Below are positions 6,720 through 14,852 of a stretch of 18,187 bases of DNA, one piece after another. Under the pieces are notes generated by a model. That model searched no databases. It was not told the DNA's origin and saw only the letters and a list, made by a program, of their open reading frames with translations. The stretch is from Flavipsychrobacter stenotrophus. Its GTDB lineage: Bacteria; Bacteroidota; Bacteroidia; Chitinophagales; Chitinophagaceae. The DNA lies in contig CANCOG010000031.1 in NCBI GenBank assembly GCA_947379685.1, forward strand, positions 1-18,187. The letters are read 5' to 3'. Position 1 is the first letter of the stretch. Each line of letters opens with the position of its first letter. Made by a program: the position numbers and the translations under genes.

Positions 6720-9128
6720 TTATCTTATTTGTGCGCCCAGTTTATTTTTATATACGACTATCAGCTGATTCATGAGTTCATCTATTTCAGTGTCGGTCAA
6801 CGTCCGGTCCTGCAACTGGAACATATAATTAAGTGCCAGCGATTTTTTGCCCGCTCCCAGTTTCTCGCTCTCAAAAACATCAAACAGCCCAAATGATTGC
6901 AGTGCATTCAGTTTCAATTGCTCAGTCGTATCCTGAACTTGCTTGTAACTTACTGTAGTATCCAAAACAATGGCAAGGTCGCGGGAAACAACAGGGAACT
7001 TAGGCACTTCCTTGTACTTTATCTTACTCGCTTCAATTGCTTTTGCCCAAACGTCCCACCTAATGTCCGCAAAGAAAACTTCCTGCTTGATGTCAAATTC
7101 CTTCAACCGGGCTGCGTTAATACCAGAGATTGTGCATAATACCTGGTTTTTCCATTTCCATGTAGTTTCCAGGTCTGCACCAGATTCGGGATAAAACAAC
7201 TGGGTGCCGGTTATTCCGCCATAAGCGAGCAGGTTATTGATTACCCCCTTCAGGTAGAATATTGATGCCTTCTGGGCCTGTTGGCTCCATTGTGCAGGTT
7301 GAATATTGCCTGTTATCCAAATTCCCAGTCTCGATTCCTGCACATATTTTCCTGAATAATGATTGTAAATATTGCCGAATTCAAAAAGACACAGATCCTG
7401 GTTCTTGCGGTTATAGTTATATTGAATCACCTCTAAACCGCTTTCCAATAACGAGGGGCGCATAACATCCAGCTCGCTGCTCAGGCTGTTGATCATTTTA
7501 ACCAGGTTTTCCTGGCCCGGGTAGTACTTGCTGTTTACGATGGAATTGGTAACAATTTCCTGTAAGCCCATACCGCATAACAACTCTGAAAGTTGCTCTT
7601 TCACGACTCTGTCGCCAGGTAATGGCTTTGTTAATGCGATATCGAGTCTGCCGCTTAACGCCACATGATCGAGACCGTCGATGCGTAAAATCTCTTCTAC
7701 AATATCAGCAGGCTGAGAAACATCGGTTTTATTTGACGGTACCTGAACGGTGATCCCGGTTGCGGTTTCTTCTTTAATGATGAAGCCTAGCGCCATCAGC
7801 ATTTCTATTATCGCAATAGATTTGTAGGCCTTACCGCTTAATTTTTGAATATAGTTATAGGTGATGTGTACATCGACCGGCTTAAGTGCAACCGGGTATA
7901 CATCTGTAATTTCAGATGCGATTTGCCCGCCTGCAATTTCAGAAATAAGTGCAGCTGCACGCAGCAATGCCGGTACTACGTTATTAATATCGACACCTTT
8001 TTCGAAATGCAGCGCAGCATCGGTACGCAGACCATGGTGCAGGCTTGTACGGCGAATATGAGTAGGGTTGAAGTAGGCGCTTTCCAAGAAAACGTTTGTC
8101 GTAGACTCTGAAATACCACTATGTAACCCGCCAAAAACACCGCCTATAGCTACCGGGCCAGCACCATCACAAATGATCAGGTCTTCGCCTCGTAATTTCC
8201 TTTCCTTTTCGTCCAGGGCGATAAATGGAGTGCCTTCCGGCAACAATTTCACTATTATTTCTTTCCCACTGATTTTGTCGGCATCAAAAGCATGCAATGG
8301 CTGTCCGAATTCATGCAGTACGTAATTGGTAATATCTACTATGTTGTTGATGCTACGAACGCCAATAGTTTGTAACCTTTGTTTTAGCCAGTTAGGAGAT
8401 TCCCCCACAACTACATTATTCAGGCTGATGCCGGTATACCTTGGGCATGCTTCAGGTGCATCTATCGTTACCTTAATTTTGGGACTTCCTGAAGCAATTG
8501 AAGCATCAACGGCGGGCATGCTAATGGAGTACTTATCACCTTTATGATGGGTAAGATAGGCGCTTACATCGCGTGCAACACCAATATGACTATTGGCATC
8601 GCTGCGGTTGGGGGTCAACCCTATATGAATTGCAAAATCAGTTTCTGCAACATTGTAATATTTTTTTGCAGCCAGGCCCACCGGGGCGTCTTCCGGCAGT
8701 ACAATAACACCGGCATGACTTTCGCCAAGGCCAATTTCGTCCTCTGCACAAATCATTCCTTCGCTGTCTTCTCCGCGTATTTTCGCTTTCTTTATCAGAA
8801 ACGGCTCACCGGTATTTGGATGTACTGTGCAGCCAACGGTTGCAACCACAACTTTTTGGCCTGCAGCAACATTCGGTGCACCGCAAACAATATGTAAAGG
8901 TGTTTCACCGCCAGTGTTTACTGTGGTAACCCTCAATTTATCGGCATTCGGATGTTTTTCGCAGGTAAGTACTTCACCAATAACCAGTCCTTCCAGTCCG
9001 CCTTTTATAGACTCAACGCGCTCAACTGCCTCAACTTCAAGGCCTATAGATGTAAGTATCTGGCTTAATTCTTCTACAGGCAATGGTGCCTGCAGATATT
9101 CCATCAGCCATTGGTAAGAAATGGTCAT
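6720..9128 (-). CDS. pheT: Phenylalanine--tRNA ligase beta subunit
   Basis: Beta subunit of the alpha2-beta2 cytoplasmic enzyme that charges tRNA-Phe. It contributes tRNA binding and editing of mischarged tyrosine. The 802-residue length is typical. Domains in order: a short N-terminal segment (1-40), the EMAPII-like tRNA-binding domain (about 42-155, with EKHPNADKLRV and VCGAPN), the B3/B4 editing domain (about 215-390, with RYTGI, INNIVDITNYV and GQPLHAFD), the B5 helix-turn region (about 400-475), a catalytic-like core (about 480-690), and the C-terminal FDX-ACB anticodon-binding domain (about 704-802, with KFPVVSRDLA). The ATG at 9128 precedes the conserved SYQWL motif. The catalytic alpha subunit gene (pheS) is not in the window. 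It is the first gene of an operon with three downstream minus-strand genes. Confidence 0.98.
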   Translation of the reverse strand: MTISYQWLMEYLQAPLPVEELSQILTSIGLEVEAVERVESIKGGLEGLVIGEVLTCEKHPNADKLRVTTVNTGGETPLHIVCGAPNVAAGQKVVVATVGCTVHPNTGEPFLIKKAKIRGEDSEGMICAEDEIGLGESHAGVIVLPEDAPVGLAAKKYYNVAETDFAIHIGLTPNRSDANSHIGVARDVSAYLTHHKGDKYSISMPAVDASIASGSPKIKVTIDAPEACPRYTGISLNNVVVGESPNWLKQRLQTIGVRSINNIVDITNYVLHEFGQPLHAFDADKISGKEIIVKLLPEGTPFIALDEKERKLRGEDLIICDGAGPVAIGGVFGGLHSGISESTTNVFLESAYFNPTHIRRTSLHHGLRTDAALHFEKGVDINNVVPALLRAAALISEIAGGQIASEITDVYPVALKPVDVHITYNYIQKLSGKAYKSIAIIEMLMALGFIIKEETATGITVQVPSNKTDVSQPADIVEEILRIDGLDHVALSGRLDIALTKPLPGDRVVKEQLSELLCGMGLQEIVTNSIVNSKYYPGQENLVKMINSLSSELDVMRPSLLESGLEVIQYNYNRKNQDLCLFEFGNIYNHYSGKYVQESRLGIWITGNIQPAQWSQQAQKASIFYLKGVINNLLAYGGITGTQLFYPESGADLETTWKWKNQVLCTISGINAARLKEFDIKQEVFFADIRWDVWAKAIEASKIKYKEVPKFPVVSRDLAIVLDTTVSYKQVQDTTEQLKLNALQSFGLFDVFESEKLGAGKKSLALNYMFQLQDRTLTDTEIDELMNQLIVVYKNKLGAQIR

Positions 9129-9146
9129 TCAATTAAATATTTGTGG

Positions 9147-9154
9147 CAAAGATA
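9147..9154 (-). promoter_or_regulatory. Putative -7 promoter element of pheT
   Basis: On the minus strand this reads TATCTTTG, a full match to TAnnTTTG, 18 nt upstream of the pheT ATG, implying a leader of about 12 nt. A TTTG lies 13 nt further upstream (9168-9171), closer than the usual -33 spacing. Confidence 0.4.
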
Positions 9155-9371
9155 ACCTACCCGTTATCAAATACCATACCCTGAAGAAAATGGTTTAGCA
9201 AAATGGTGTAAAGGAGTGGACTTATTCTAATTTGCCCTGAGTAATGAAGAAAAGGGAGTTATTTGATGGAATTTCATTCTATTAAAAAGACATTAGAGGC
9301 TATTTTTTTACAGGAGATTTAATTCAGGCTCCATGACCGAAATAGGCTAAATTTAATGAGATTGCAACATA

Positions 9372-9635
9372 TTAACTTGCATGAGCAAGTTTGTTGTTGT
9401 ATTTCTTGATATTGTATATAGACGCAGAGAATTCGTTTATGTTTTGATCTATATTGATCTGCTCATCAGGAATCCTGATTTTCAGATCGCGTTCGAAATA
9501 ATACAGCAACAAATTGAATTCAAAGGGGTTAAGCGAAAGATTTGCCGCGAGACGGGCATTTTCATTGATCAGGTTTTTATCGACAAATAATTCTTTGCTC
9601 AGGATATTTACGAGTCTTCTCTTAATTTGCTTCAT
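9372..9635 (-). CDS. Acyl-carrier-protein-like small protein lacking the phosphopantetheine serine
   Basis: An 87-residue protein from the ATG at 9635 (a GTG at 9656 would add seven residues). It has the four-helix carrier-protein pattern: a first helix (IKRRLVNILSKEL), a loop with ENARLAANLSLN, the recognition-type helix FEFNLLLYYFERDLKIRIPDE, and a final helix. In acyl carrier proteins the loop reads L-G-L-D-S-L-E, and the serine carries 4'-phosphopantetheine. Here the same place reads L-S-L-N-P-F-E, with proline (P37) where the serine should be, so it cannot be modified in the usual way. The IPDE following the helix is the classic carrier-protein signature. It lies about 100 nt downstream of a Wzx-type flippase gene on the same strand and 240 nt before pheT. 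The role is unknown; a protein-interaction module is one possibility. Confidence 0.65.
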   Translation of the reverse strand: MKQIKRRLVNILSKELFVDKNLINENARLAANLSLNPFEFNLLLYYFERDLKIRIPDEQINIDQNINEFSASIYNIKKYNNKLAHAS

Positions 9636-9735
9636 AGCCAACACATTTTGCTGCACTTTTATTGCCGCACAAATTGTGCCAAATAATGAAACGGCCCGAA
9701 TTAAATATTAGATAATAAGAAAGAGGACTATTTGG

Positions 9736-11193
9736 TTAGCCTCTGTTCGCAAGCTGTCGGATGCTGGAAATTGATACAAACCGGAAAACAAACATAAGTA
9801 CTACACATACAAAAAAGAAAATGCATAATTGCATCATCCATTGCGTGTGAATAAAATAAACAGTCGTAAATGCAAGCAAAATGACCACTCCCAGGTAGAG
9901 CAGGAGGCCCAGTATCCAGCGGGTATGGGTAGGTAATTTTATGATTTTTGTGCAAAACAACATGAAAGTTAGCGCAAGACCGGACTGAGTTAAGCAAGAA
10001 GTGATGGCCCCTCCGGTAGCGTTAAACATAGGAATTAAGTAAAAGTTTAACGAAAGATTAAAAACCACTCCGCCAAATGCGATATAGTTAAGCGTCTTCA
10101 GGTTGCCATTTGCTGTCAATAATGTACTGTAAATATACATTACGCACCATGCAGGGAACGAGGCCATGAGCCAGGCAAACACTACCTGGTAGTCGTGGCT
10201 GCTGTTGCCATTTGCACCTTTATATAATAAATGCATGATGTTGCTGCTGAAGAAAATACCTGCTACCGCAACCACAAACGATAGCGGGAGCAAAAGATTG
10301 GCACACAGTTTAACGATTGGCTGAACGTCTTGTTTTTGGGAGAGCATGCGGCCGTACAGAGGCAGAAGCATGGTCGCGAACATGAGTCCGAGCATATTCG
10401 CCATATCCAGTTGCCGGAAAGCAGAAGCCCAAATATCGGCCTGCGCCTTACCGTTCGTGCATAGGCGTTCAATCATCATGGCATCTGCACGGTTGTATAT
10501 GGACATCTGGAATATCAATAATGCATATGGCATGCTCCCCTTTATAATGCCTACAACTGTGGGTGCATGAAATGCAAAGTGCAATTTTACTTTTGCGATG
10601 CGTATGAGCGTAATGTATGCGGCGATCGCTGTGACCATGTAGCAGGCAATTTGCGTAATTACAAACCAGCTAATCTTGAAATTATTGGCGGTTGCAGGGT
10701 ACACTAATAAAAAGCCGCAAATGATAATCATTAATAACCTGTCAGTTATGGACAATATCCCGTCCGTCTTAAACCTGTGAAGTGCTGCGACGTTGCTGCG
10801 GATAAATGATAAAAGTGAGTTCAGAGCCTGTACCAGTAATACGCCAATAAGGAGATTTAGCTCCCAGCCTCTGTAACCAAGCAGCCATCCCCACCCAAAG
10901 GCGAGTATCATATAAATTCCGGTGAGTACCAACCGAGCTGATAGCATTGCAGGGAATAGCGTAGGCAGTTTTTCCGGATTGCTGGCGATTGTGCGGCTGT
11001 TATAGCTGGTAATGCCAAAGTCCAGCACGATCTGGAAAATGATGCTTAGGCTTAAGAGCGCCTGGTAGGTACCGTAGTCACCACCAGCAACTCTGTTTTG
11101 CACAGTCCTGTCAATAAAAAATACCCAAATGGGTTTGACCAGCACATTTATAGCGATGACAAATAGAATATTTTTTACAAAAAAGCGGCGCAT
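9736..11193 (-). CDS. Wzx-type oligosaccharide flippase (polysaccharide biosynthesis protein, MOP superfamily)
   Basis: A 485-residue integral membrane protein with about 12-14 helices spread evenly along the chain. Typical family features are the N-terminal VKNILFVIAINVLVKPIWVFFIDR, then the GDYGTYQALLSLSIIFQIVLDFGI segment that follows the first helix in lipopolysaccharide/teichoic-type flippases, and YNRADAMMIERL in the middle with the charged residues expected in the translocation cavity. Such proteins move undecaprenyl-linked oligosaccharides across the inner membrane for O-antigen, capsule or exopolysaccharide. The ATG at 11193 directly precedes the first helix. No glycosyltransferase cluster is adjacent, so the substrate is open. 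Neighbours are the serine-less carrier-like protein downstream and the PAS/DHp gene upstream, separated by 152 nt. Confidence 0.85.
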   Translation of the reverse strand: MRRFFVKNILFVIAINVLVKPIWVFFIDRTVQNRVAGGDYGTYQALLSLSIIFQIVLDFGITSYNSRTIASNPEKLPTLFPAMLSARLVLTGIYMILAFGWGWLLGYRGWELNLLIGVLLVQALNSLLSFIRSNVAALHRFKTDGILSITDRLLMIIICGFLLVYPATANNFKISWFVITQIACYMVTAIAAYITLIRIAKVKLHFAFHAPTVVGIIKGSMPYALLIFQMSIYNRADAMMIERLCTNGKAQADIWASAFRQLDMANMLGLMFATMLLPLYGRMLSQKQDVQPIVKLCANLLLPLSFVVAVAGIFFSSNIMHLLYKGANGNSSHDYQVVFAWLMASFPAWCVMYIYSTLLTANGNLKTLNYIAFGGVVFNLSLNFYLIPMFNATGGAITSCLTQSGLALTFMLFCTKIIKLPTHTRWILGLLLYLGVVILLAFTTVYFIHTQWMMQLCIFFFVCVVLMFVFRFVSISSIRQLANRG

Positions 11194-11345
11194 TCCCTGG
11201 TTAAACGTGTAAGACGAGGTAAAAGTATATTTTTAGCCGGACAGTTCGGGAATTGGTTCGGGCGCCGGCAGTAATAACGAATATTAAGGTGACTTTGGAA
11301 CGCGCCAGCAACCCATCACAATTGGCACTGCGGTGTCTCGGTAAA

Positions 11346-12365
11346 TTATTTGTTACGCGTCAGCGGTGTTTTGCTGTTCCTGTTTTTGTTATTCTGGAGA
11401 TAGTCGTTCATTTTGCTTGAATAGTGCTCCAATTCTTTTGCAGATTCCATCATGTAGTTGACCATATGCTTTAGTTCTTCTTCCTTTGGGATTGACTGTT
11501 GCATTAGGTCAAGGATGCCCATACAATTGGTAATTGGCTTCCTTAATTCGTGCGACACCATATAGATCAGATCCTCAAGGGAGCTTAAGTACTTAATTCT
11601 TTCTTCTTCAATCTGTTTTCTTTCAGTGATGAGCACCCTGAGCGACAAATAGCTTGTAATTTTCTTAGATGAATCTTTAACAGGAATAATTACGGTCTTA
11701 ACCCAGTAGTAACTGCCATCCTTGGCGACATTTCGTATTTCACCATGCCACATATTGCCATTTGAAATAGTCTGCCACATTTCTGTGAAAAACTCTTTCG
11801 GGTGATAACCGGAGTTGATAATATTATGCGATTTACCAATCAGCTCTTCGGCAGTGTATTTTGAGACTTCGCAAAACTGCTTATTGACATAGTTAATTAC
11901 TCCCCGTTTGTCGGTAATACTGCAAATAATATTGCTATCTATTGCGTCGCGGTAAGCAACCAATAAATTGCTTATATCTTCTTTTTGCGATTTTGTAGTT
12001 ATGATCTCATGGCGGTCCCTGCCCACGGAAAGAATTTCTACCAACTGCCCGGAGTTATCATAAATTCCATTTTCTGTCCAGTATATCCAACGTTCGTTAC
12101 CAGGTTCTCCGGTTTTCTGCACAGTACAAATGCTGGGGTTTTCAGGCGACATTTGCTTGATAAATTCAGAATAAAACTCTTTTTTCTCATCCGGAAAGTC
12201 ATCAACAAAGCATGTACCTACCAATTCTGATTCATTTTTGCCGAAAAAATTGCAGTATGATTTATTGACGTGTTTTCTGATCCTTTCAGGGGTCGAAATA
12301 GCGATTAAATCCTGGCTCTCAAACAGGAAATGAAATCTTTTGTCAATAGTGCTTTGGTCCGTCAT
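11346..12365 (-). CDS. Two-PAS-domain protein with histidine-kinase DHp helix but no ATPase domain
   Basis: A 339-residue cytoplasmic protein with no membrane segment. PAS domain 1 spans about 10-118 and PAS domain 2 about 137-250. The second contains ICSITDKRGVINYVN, EELIGKSHNIINSGYHP and a PAC-type end (YYWVKTVIIPVKDSSKKITSYLSLRVLITERK). A helix follows with the H-box MVSHELRKPITN; the phospho-acceptor-type histidine is H272. A second helix (about 296-322) completes a dimerisation/phosphotransfer hairpin. The protein then ends in a polar tail (NNKNRNSKTPLTRNK). The HATPase_c domain with N, G1 and G2 boxes, normally about 110-130 residues, is missing. The 152 nt before the next gene cannot hold it in another frame. 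It may therefore be phosphorylated by another kinase, act as a phosphatase, or only sense. No response regulator is adjacent. Confidence 0.85.
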   Translation of the reverse strand: MTDQSTIDKRFHFLFESQDLIAISTPERIRKHVNKSYCNFFGKNESELVGTCFVDDFPDEKKEFYSEFIKQMSPENPSICTVQKTGEPGNERWIYWTENGIYDNSGQLVEILSVGRDRHEIITTKSQKEDISNLLVAYRDAIDSNIICSITDKRGVINYVNKQFCEVSKYTAEELIGKSHNIINSGYHPKEFFTEMWQTISNGNMWHGEIRNVAKDGSYYWVKTVIIPVKDSSKKITSYLSLRVLITERKQIEEERIKYLSSLEDLIYMVSHELRKPITNCMGILDLMQQSIPKEEELKHMVNYMMESAKELEHYSSKMNDYLQNNKNRNSKTPLTRNK

Positions 12366-12693
12366 GTTGGAAAACGAAAGATAAATGTTGATAAACGAAA
12401 TTGGAAAAATGATACTTGCCAGAAGTTAACCTCCCTGCGTTGACATTTCCGTGACAAAGGCGCTTGCAAGTTACTATTTTCTTTCCATTTAATCCCTCAT
12501 ATTAGTTGGTTCAAAGCAACATAAGTTGATATAAATGTATTATTTTATTCGAATTTAACGCAGTGGTCGTTTTGATGTTACACAAAAAAAGGCCCGGAAA
12601 TTGTTCCGGGCCCTATGTAATTCATCGTGGATGCAAAATTAAAAATATGCTTGAATGTCCTTAATTTATTGGACTACAGCGGCAGCCCTGGGT
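12366..12693. other. Intergenic region between the PAS/DHp and DUF779 genes
   Basis: A 328-bp stretch with no credible gene. It holds the DUF779 terminator (12584-12612) and must contain the promoter of the PAS/DHp gene. A minus-strand TATCTTTC (12376-12383) is a 7-of-8 match to the TAnnTTTG box, 11 nt before that start codon, but evidence for it is weak. Nothing else was recognised. Confidence 0.5.
12584..12612 (-). terminator. Intrinsic terminator of the DUF779 gene
   Basis: A perfect 9-bp GC-rich stem (GGCCCGGAA at 12591-12599 and TTCCGGGCC at 12604-12612) with a 4-nt loop. On the minus strand it is followed directly by seven T's (12590-12584). This is a classic rho-independent terminator 82 nt beyond the DUF779 stop. 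Confidence 0.9.
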
Positions 12694-13056
12694 TTAACCA
12701 GCCAGTAAATCAGCAAGCTCTTCTTCTGTGAAAACCCGTGACCGAACCAGAAACCGGAAGCCAAGAGGTATCTCCAGACTGAAGCTGCTACCTCTTCCTT
12801 TTGTTACGTCTATAATTAATTGGGTATGTTTCCAGTACTCAAACTGGTCGGCACCCATAAAGAAGGGGCAACCACATAGGTCACCCAGATAAATATCCTG
12901 CGCTCCGGTCTTGAATTCACCTAGTTGGAAGCACATGGGTTGTGATCCGTCGCAACACCCGCCACTCTGATGGAACATAAGTGGCCCGTGTGCTTCCTTT
13001 AATTGAGCAATCAGCGCTTTAGTCGCTTCGGTTGCTGTTACTCTGCTTACGCTCAT
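12694..13056 (-). CDS. DUF779 family protein (partner of aldehyde dehydrogenase)
   Basis: A 120-residue cytoplasmic protein with the DUF779 pattern: GPLMFHQSGGCCDGSQPMC near residue 24-42, LGDLCGCPFFM at 58-67, then FEYWKHTQLIIDV (about 72-84) and a closing GFRFLVRSRVFTEEEL. Five cysteines (34, 35, 42, 61, 63) plus H29 and H77 would suit metal or thiol chemistry, but no function is established. DUF779 genes are commonly found next to aldehyde dehydrogenase genes, as here, which supports an accessory role in aldehyde oxidation. The start is the ATG at 13056. A strong hairpin terminator stands between it and the upstream dehydrogenase gene, and another follows it. Its transcription may thus depend on partial readthrough or on its own promoter, which I could not identify. 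Confidence 0.88.
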   Translation of the reverse strand: MSVSRVTATEATKALIAQLKEAHGPLMFHQSGGCCDGSQPMCFQLGEFKTGAQDIYLGDLCGCPFFMGADQFEYWKHTQLIIDVTKGRGSSFSLEIPLGFRFLVRSRVFTEEELADLLAG

Positions 13057-13087
13057 ATCTTACACACTTTATTGCAATTTAACCTTC

Positions 13088-13119
13088 AAAAATGGCGGCG
13101 GCAGATAATGCCGCCGCCA
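13088..13119 (-). terminator. Intrinsic terminator/attenuator between the aldehyde dehydrogenase and DUF779 genes
   Basis: A perfect 11-bp inverted repeat (TGGCGGCGGCA at 13093-13103 and TGCCGCCGCCA at 13109-13119) with a 5-nt loop (GATAA). On the minus strand it is followed by five T's (13092-13088). It lies 62 nt after the dehydrogenase stop and 32 nt before the DUF779 start, so it can reduce expression of the second gene relative to the first. Confidence 0.8.
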
Positions 13120-13181
13120 CCCAAATCAACCGTCCACTACTATAAACCTAAAGCAATATATTATTTATAAGTGTCCTCTCC

Positions 13182-14699
13182 TTAGAAAAATCCCAGTTTT
13201 ACTTTGCTGTAAGAGATCAGCATATTTTTCGTTTGGCGATAATGGTTAAGCATCATCTTATGCGTTTCTCTGCCGAATCCTGATTTTTTATACCCACCGA
13301 ACGGAGCATGTGCGGGGTAGGCATGGTAGCAATTAACCCAAACCCTGCCCGCCTGAATTGCCCGAGGAACCTGGTAAAGCTCGTGTGCATCGCGTGTCCA
13401 GACTCCCGCACCAAGGCCATAAAGGCTATCGTTGGCAATGGCAATCGCTTCTTCGGTTGTTTTAAAAGTGGTCACTGAAGTTACCGGGCCGAAGATCTCT
13501 TCCTGGAAAATTCTCATTTTATTATGTCCCCTGAATATTGTAGGCTGTATGTAATAGCCCTCTTCCAGCCCTTCGTTTTTCTTTGCTTCTCCGCCGCACA
13601 ATATTTCAGCGCCTTCCTGCTTGCCTATGTCAAAATAGCTCAGGATCTTGTTGTACTGGTCCTCACTGGCTTGTGCCCCCATCATGGTATTGCTGTCCAG
13701 CGGGTTACCCATGGTAATTGCCTTAGTGCGTTCCACCACTTTTTTCATGAACACATCGTAAATGCTTTCGTGTACCAGTATTCGGCTGGGGCAAGTACAT
13801 ACCTCACCCTGGTTAAGGGCGAACATTACTGCGCCCTCTACGGCTTTGTCGAAAAAGTCGTCATCATGATCGGCTACCGAAGGAAAGAATATATTTGGGC
13901 TTTTGCCGCCAAGTTCCATAGTAACAGGAATGAGGTTTTCTGATGCATATTGCATAATTAACCTGCCGGTTGTTGTTTCGCCGGTAAACGCCACCTTGCT
14001 GATACGGTTGGACTGAGCAAGCGGTTTCCCAGCTTCTATGCCAAACCCGGTTACAACATTCAATACACCAGGGGGCAGCAAATCACCTATCAGTTCCATC
14101 AATACAATAAGGCTGGTTGGTGTTTGCTCAGCTGGTTTTACAATAACGCAGCAACCGGCCGAAAGTGCTGGTGCAATTTTCCATGCGGCCATCAGCAATG
14201 GGAAGTTCCAGGGGATGATCTGCCCTACAACACCTATTGGTTCGTGTAGCTGAATGCTCACTGTAGTTTCATCATGCTCGCTGATGCTGCCTTCTTCTGC
14301 CCTTATCACGCCTGCGTAATAGCGGAAATGATCTACGGTCAATGGGAGATCGGCTGCACGTGTTTCGCGAATGGCCTTACCATTATCAATGGTTTCAACC
14401 GTCGCAAGGTATTCCAGGTTATCTTCAATTCGCTGCGCTATTTTCAGCAGAATATTACTGCGACTGGCTACCGAACTTTTGCTCCAATCCGGAAAAGCAG
14501 CCCATGCTGCATCGAGGGCCAGCTCAATATCGTCGGCATTGCCCCGTGCCGATTGGGTAAATACCTTTCCGTCGATAGGAGAGATATTATCGAAGTAAAT
14601 ACCGCTGGTTGGTTTCACCCAGCCACCATTAATATAATGGTCGTAACGGTCTTTAAATGCAGGGCGTGCTGCGAGTGTATTATTTGCTGTATTACTCAT
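13182..14699 (-). CDS. NAD(P)-dependent aldehyde dehydrogenase (ExaC/AldB acetaldehyde dehydrogenase-like)
   Basis: A 505-residue soluble enzyme that oxidises an aldehyde to its acid. Visible active-site features are IPWNFPLLM (N165, oxyanion site), KPAEQTP (cofactor-binding K188 region), FTGETTTGR (about 238-246, glycine-rich cofactor loop), MELGGKSPNI (general base E262), and ALNQGEVCTCPSR with catalytic C301 and a second cysteine at 303. The NQGEVCTCPSR form is the one I know from the ExaC/AldB-type acetaldehyde dehydrogenases, which also tend to sit beside DUF779 genes. EIFGPV and APFGGYKKSGFGRE complete the C-terminal half. Length and order are normal and nothing is missing. The start is the ATG at 14699. 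It is transcribed divergently from an AraC-type regulator 153 bp away, which probably controls it. Exact substrate is not determinable from sequence. Confidence 0.95.
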   Translation of the reverse strand: MSNTANNTLAARPAFKDRYDHYINGGWVKPTSGIYFDNISPIDGKVFTQSARGNADDIELALDAAWAAFPDWSKSSVASRSNILLKIAQRIEDNLEYLATVETIDNGKAIRETRAADLPLTVDHFRYYAGVIRAEEGSISEHDETTVSIQLHEPIGVVGQIIPWNFPLLMAAWKIAPALSAGCCVIVKPAEQTPTSLIVLMELIGDLLPPGVLNVVTGFGIEAGKPLAQSNRISKVAFTGETTTGRLIMQYASENLIPVTMELGGKSPNIFFPSVADHDDDFFDKAVEGAVMFALNQGEVCTCPSRILVHESIYDVFMKKVVERTKAITMGNPLDSNTMMGAQASEDQYNKILSYFDIGKQEGAEILCGGEAKKNEGLEEGYYIQPTIFRGHNKMRIFQEEIFGPVTSVTTFKTTEEAIAIANDSLYGLGAGVWTRDAHELYQVPRAIQAGRVWVNCYHAYPAHAPFGGYKKSGFGRETHKMMLNHYRQTKNMLISYSKVKLGFF

Positions 14700-14852
14700 G
14701 TGAAGAACAGATTTTATGTGAATTGATGTGTAAAGATCTCACGTGAATGCACTTCGGTGATGGGAGAATCGTCATAAATAATAGCACGATCGTACCTTTT
14801 CTTTGACAGCAACTTTGAAACCATGTACTTTGTACAATGAAAATGACCTGAT
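14700..14852. promoter_or_regulatory. Divergent control region between aldehyde dehydrogenase and AraC-type regulator
   Basis: A 153-bp region shared by two divergent genes. It contains a related pair of direct repeats, AACTTTGAAA (14811-14820) and TACTTTGTACAA (14826-14837), 15 bp apart, on the regulator side. The second is nearly palindromic and recurs before the zinc-ribbon gene. Such repeats are plausible AraC-family operator half-sites. No clear TAnnTTTG box was seen on the dehydrogenase side. Confidence 0.5.

Noticed and set aside
6361..6768. Plus-strand frame of 135 codons
   Set aside because: Antisense to three coupled minus-strand genes; no domain or promoter support.
9266..9322. 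Tiny plus-strand frame (18 codons, MEFHSIKKTLEAIFLQEI)
   Set aside because: Too short, with no context supporting translation.
11194..11345. Possible frameshifted remnant of a kinase ATPase domain after the PAS/DHp gene
   Set aside because: Only 152 nt are available before the flippase gene, too short for the domain, and no N- or G-box was seen in any frame.
13524..14726. Plus-strand open frames of 139 and 150 codons
   Set aside because: Antisense to the intact aldehyde dehydrogenase gene, with no recognisable domain.
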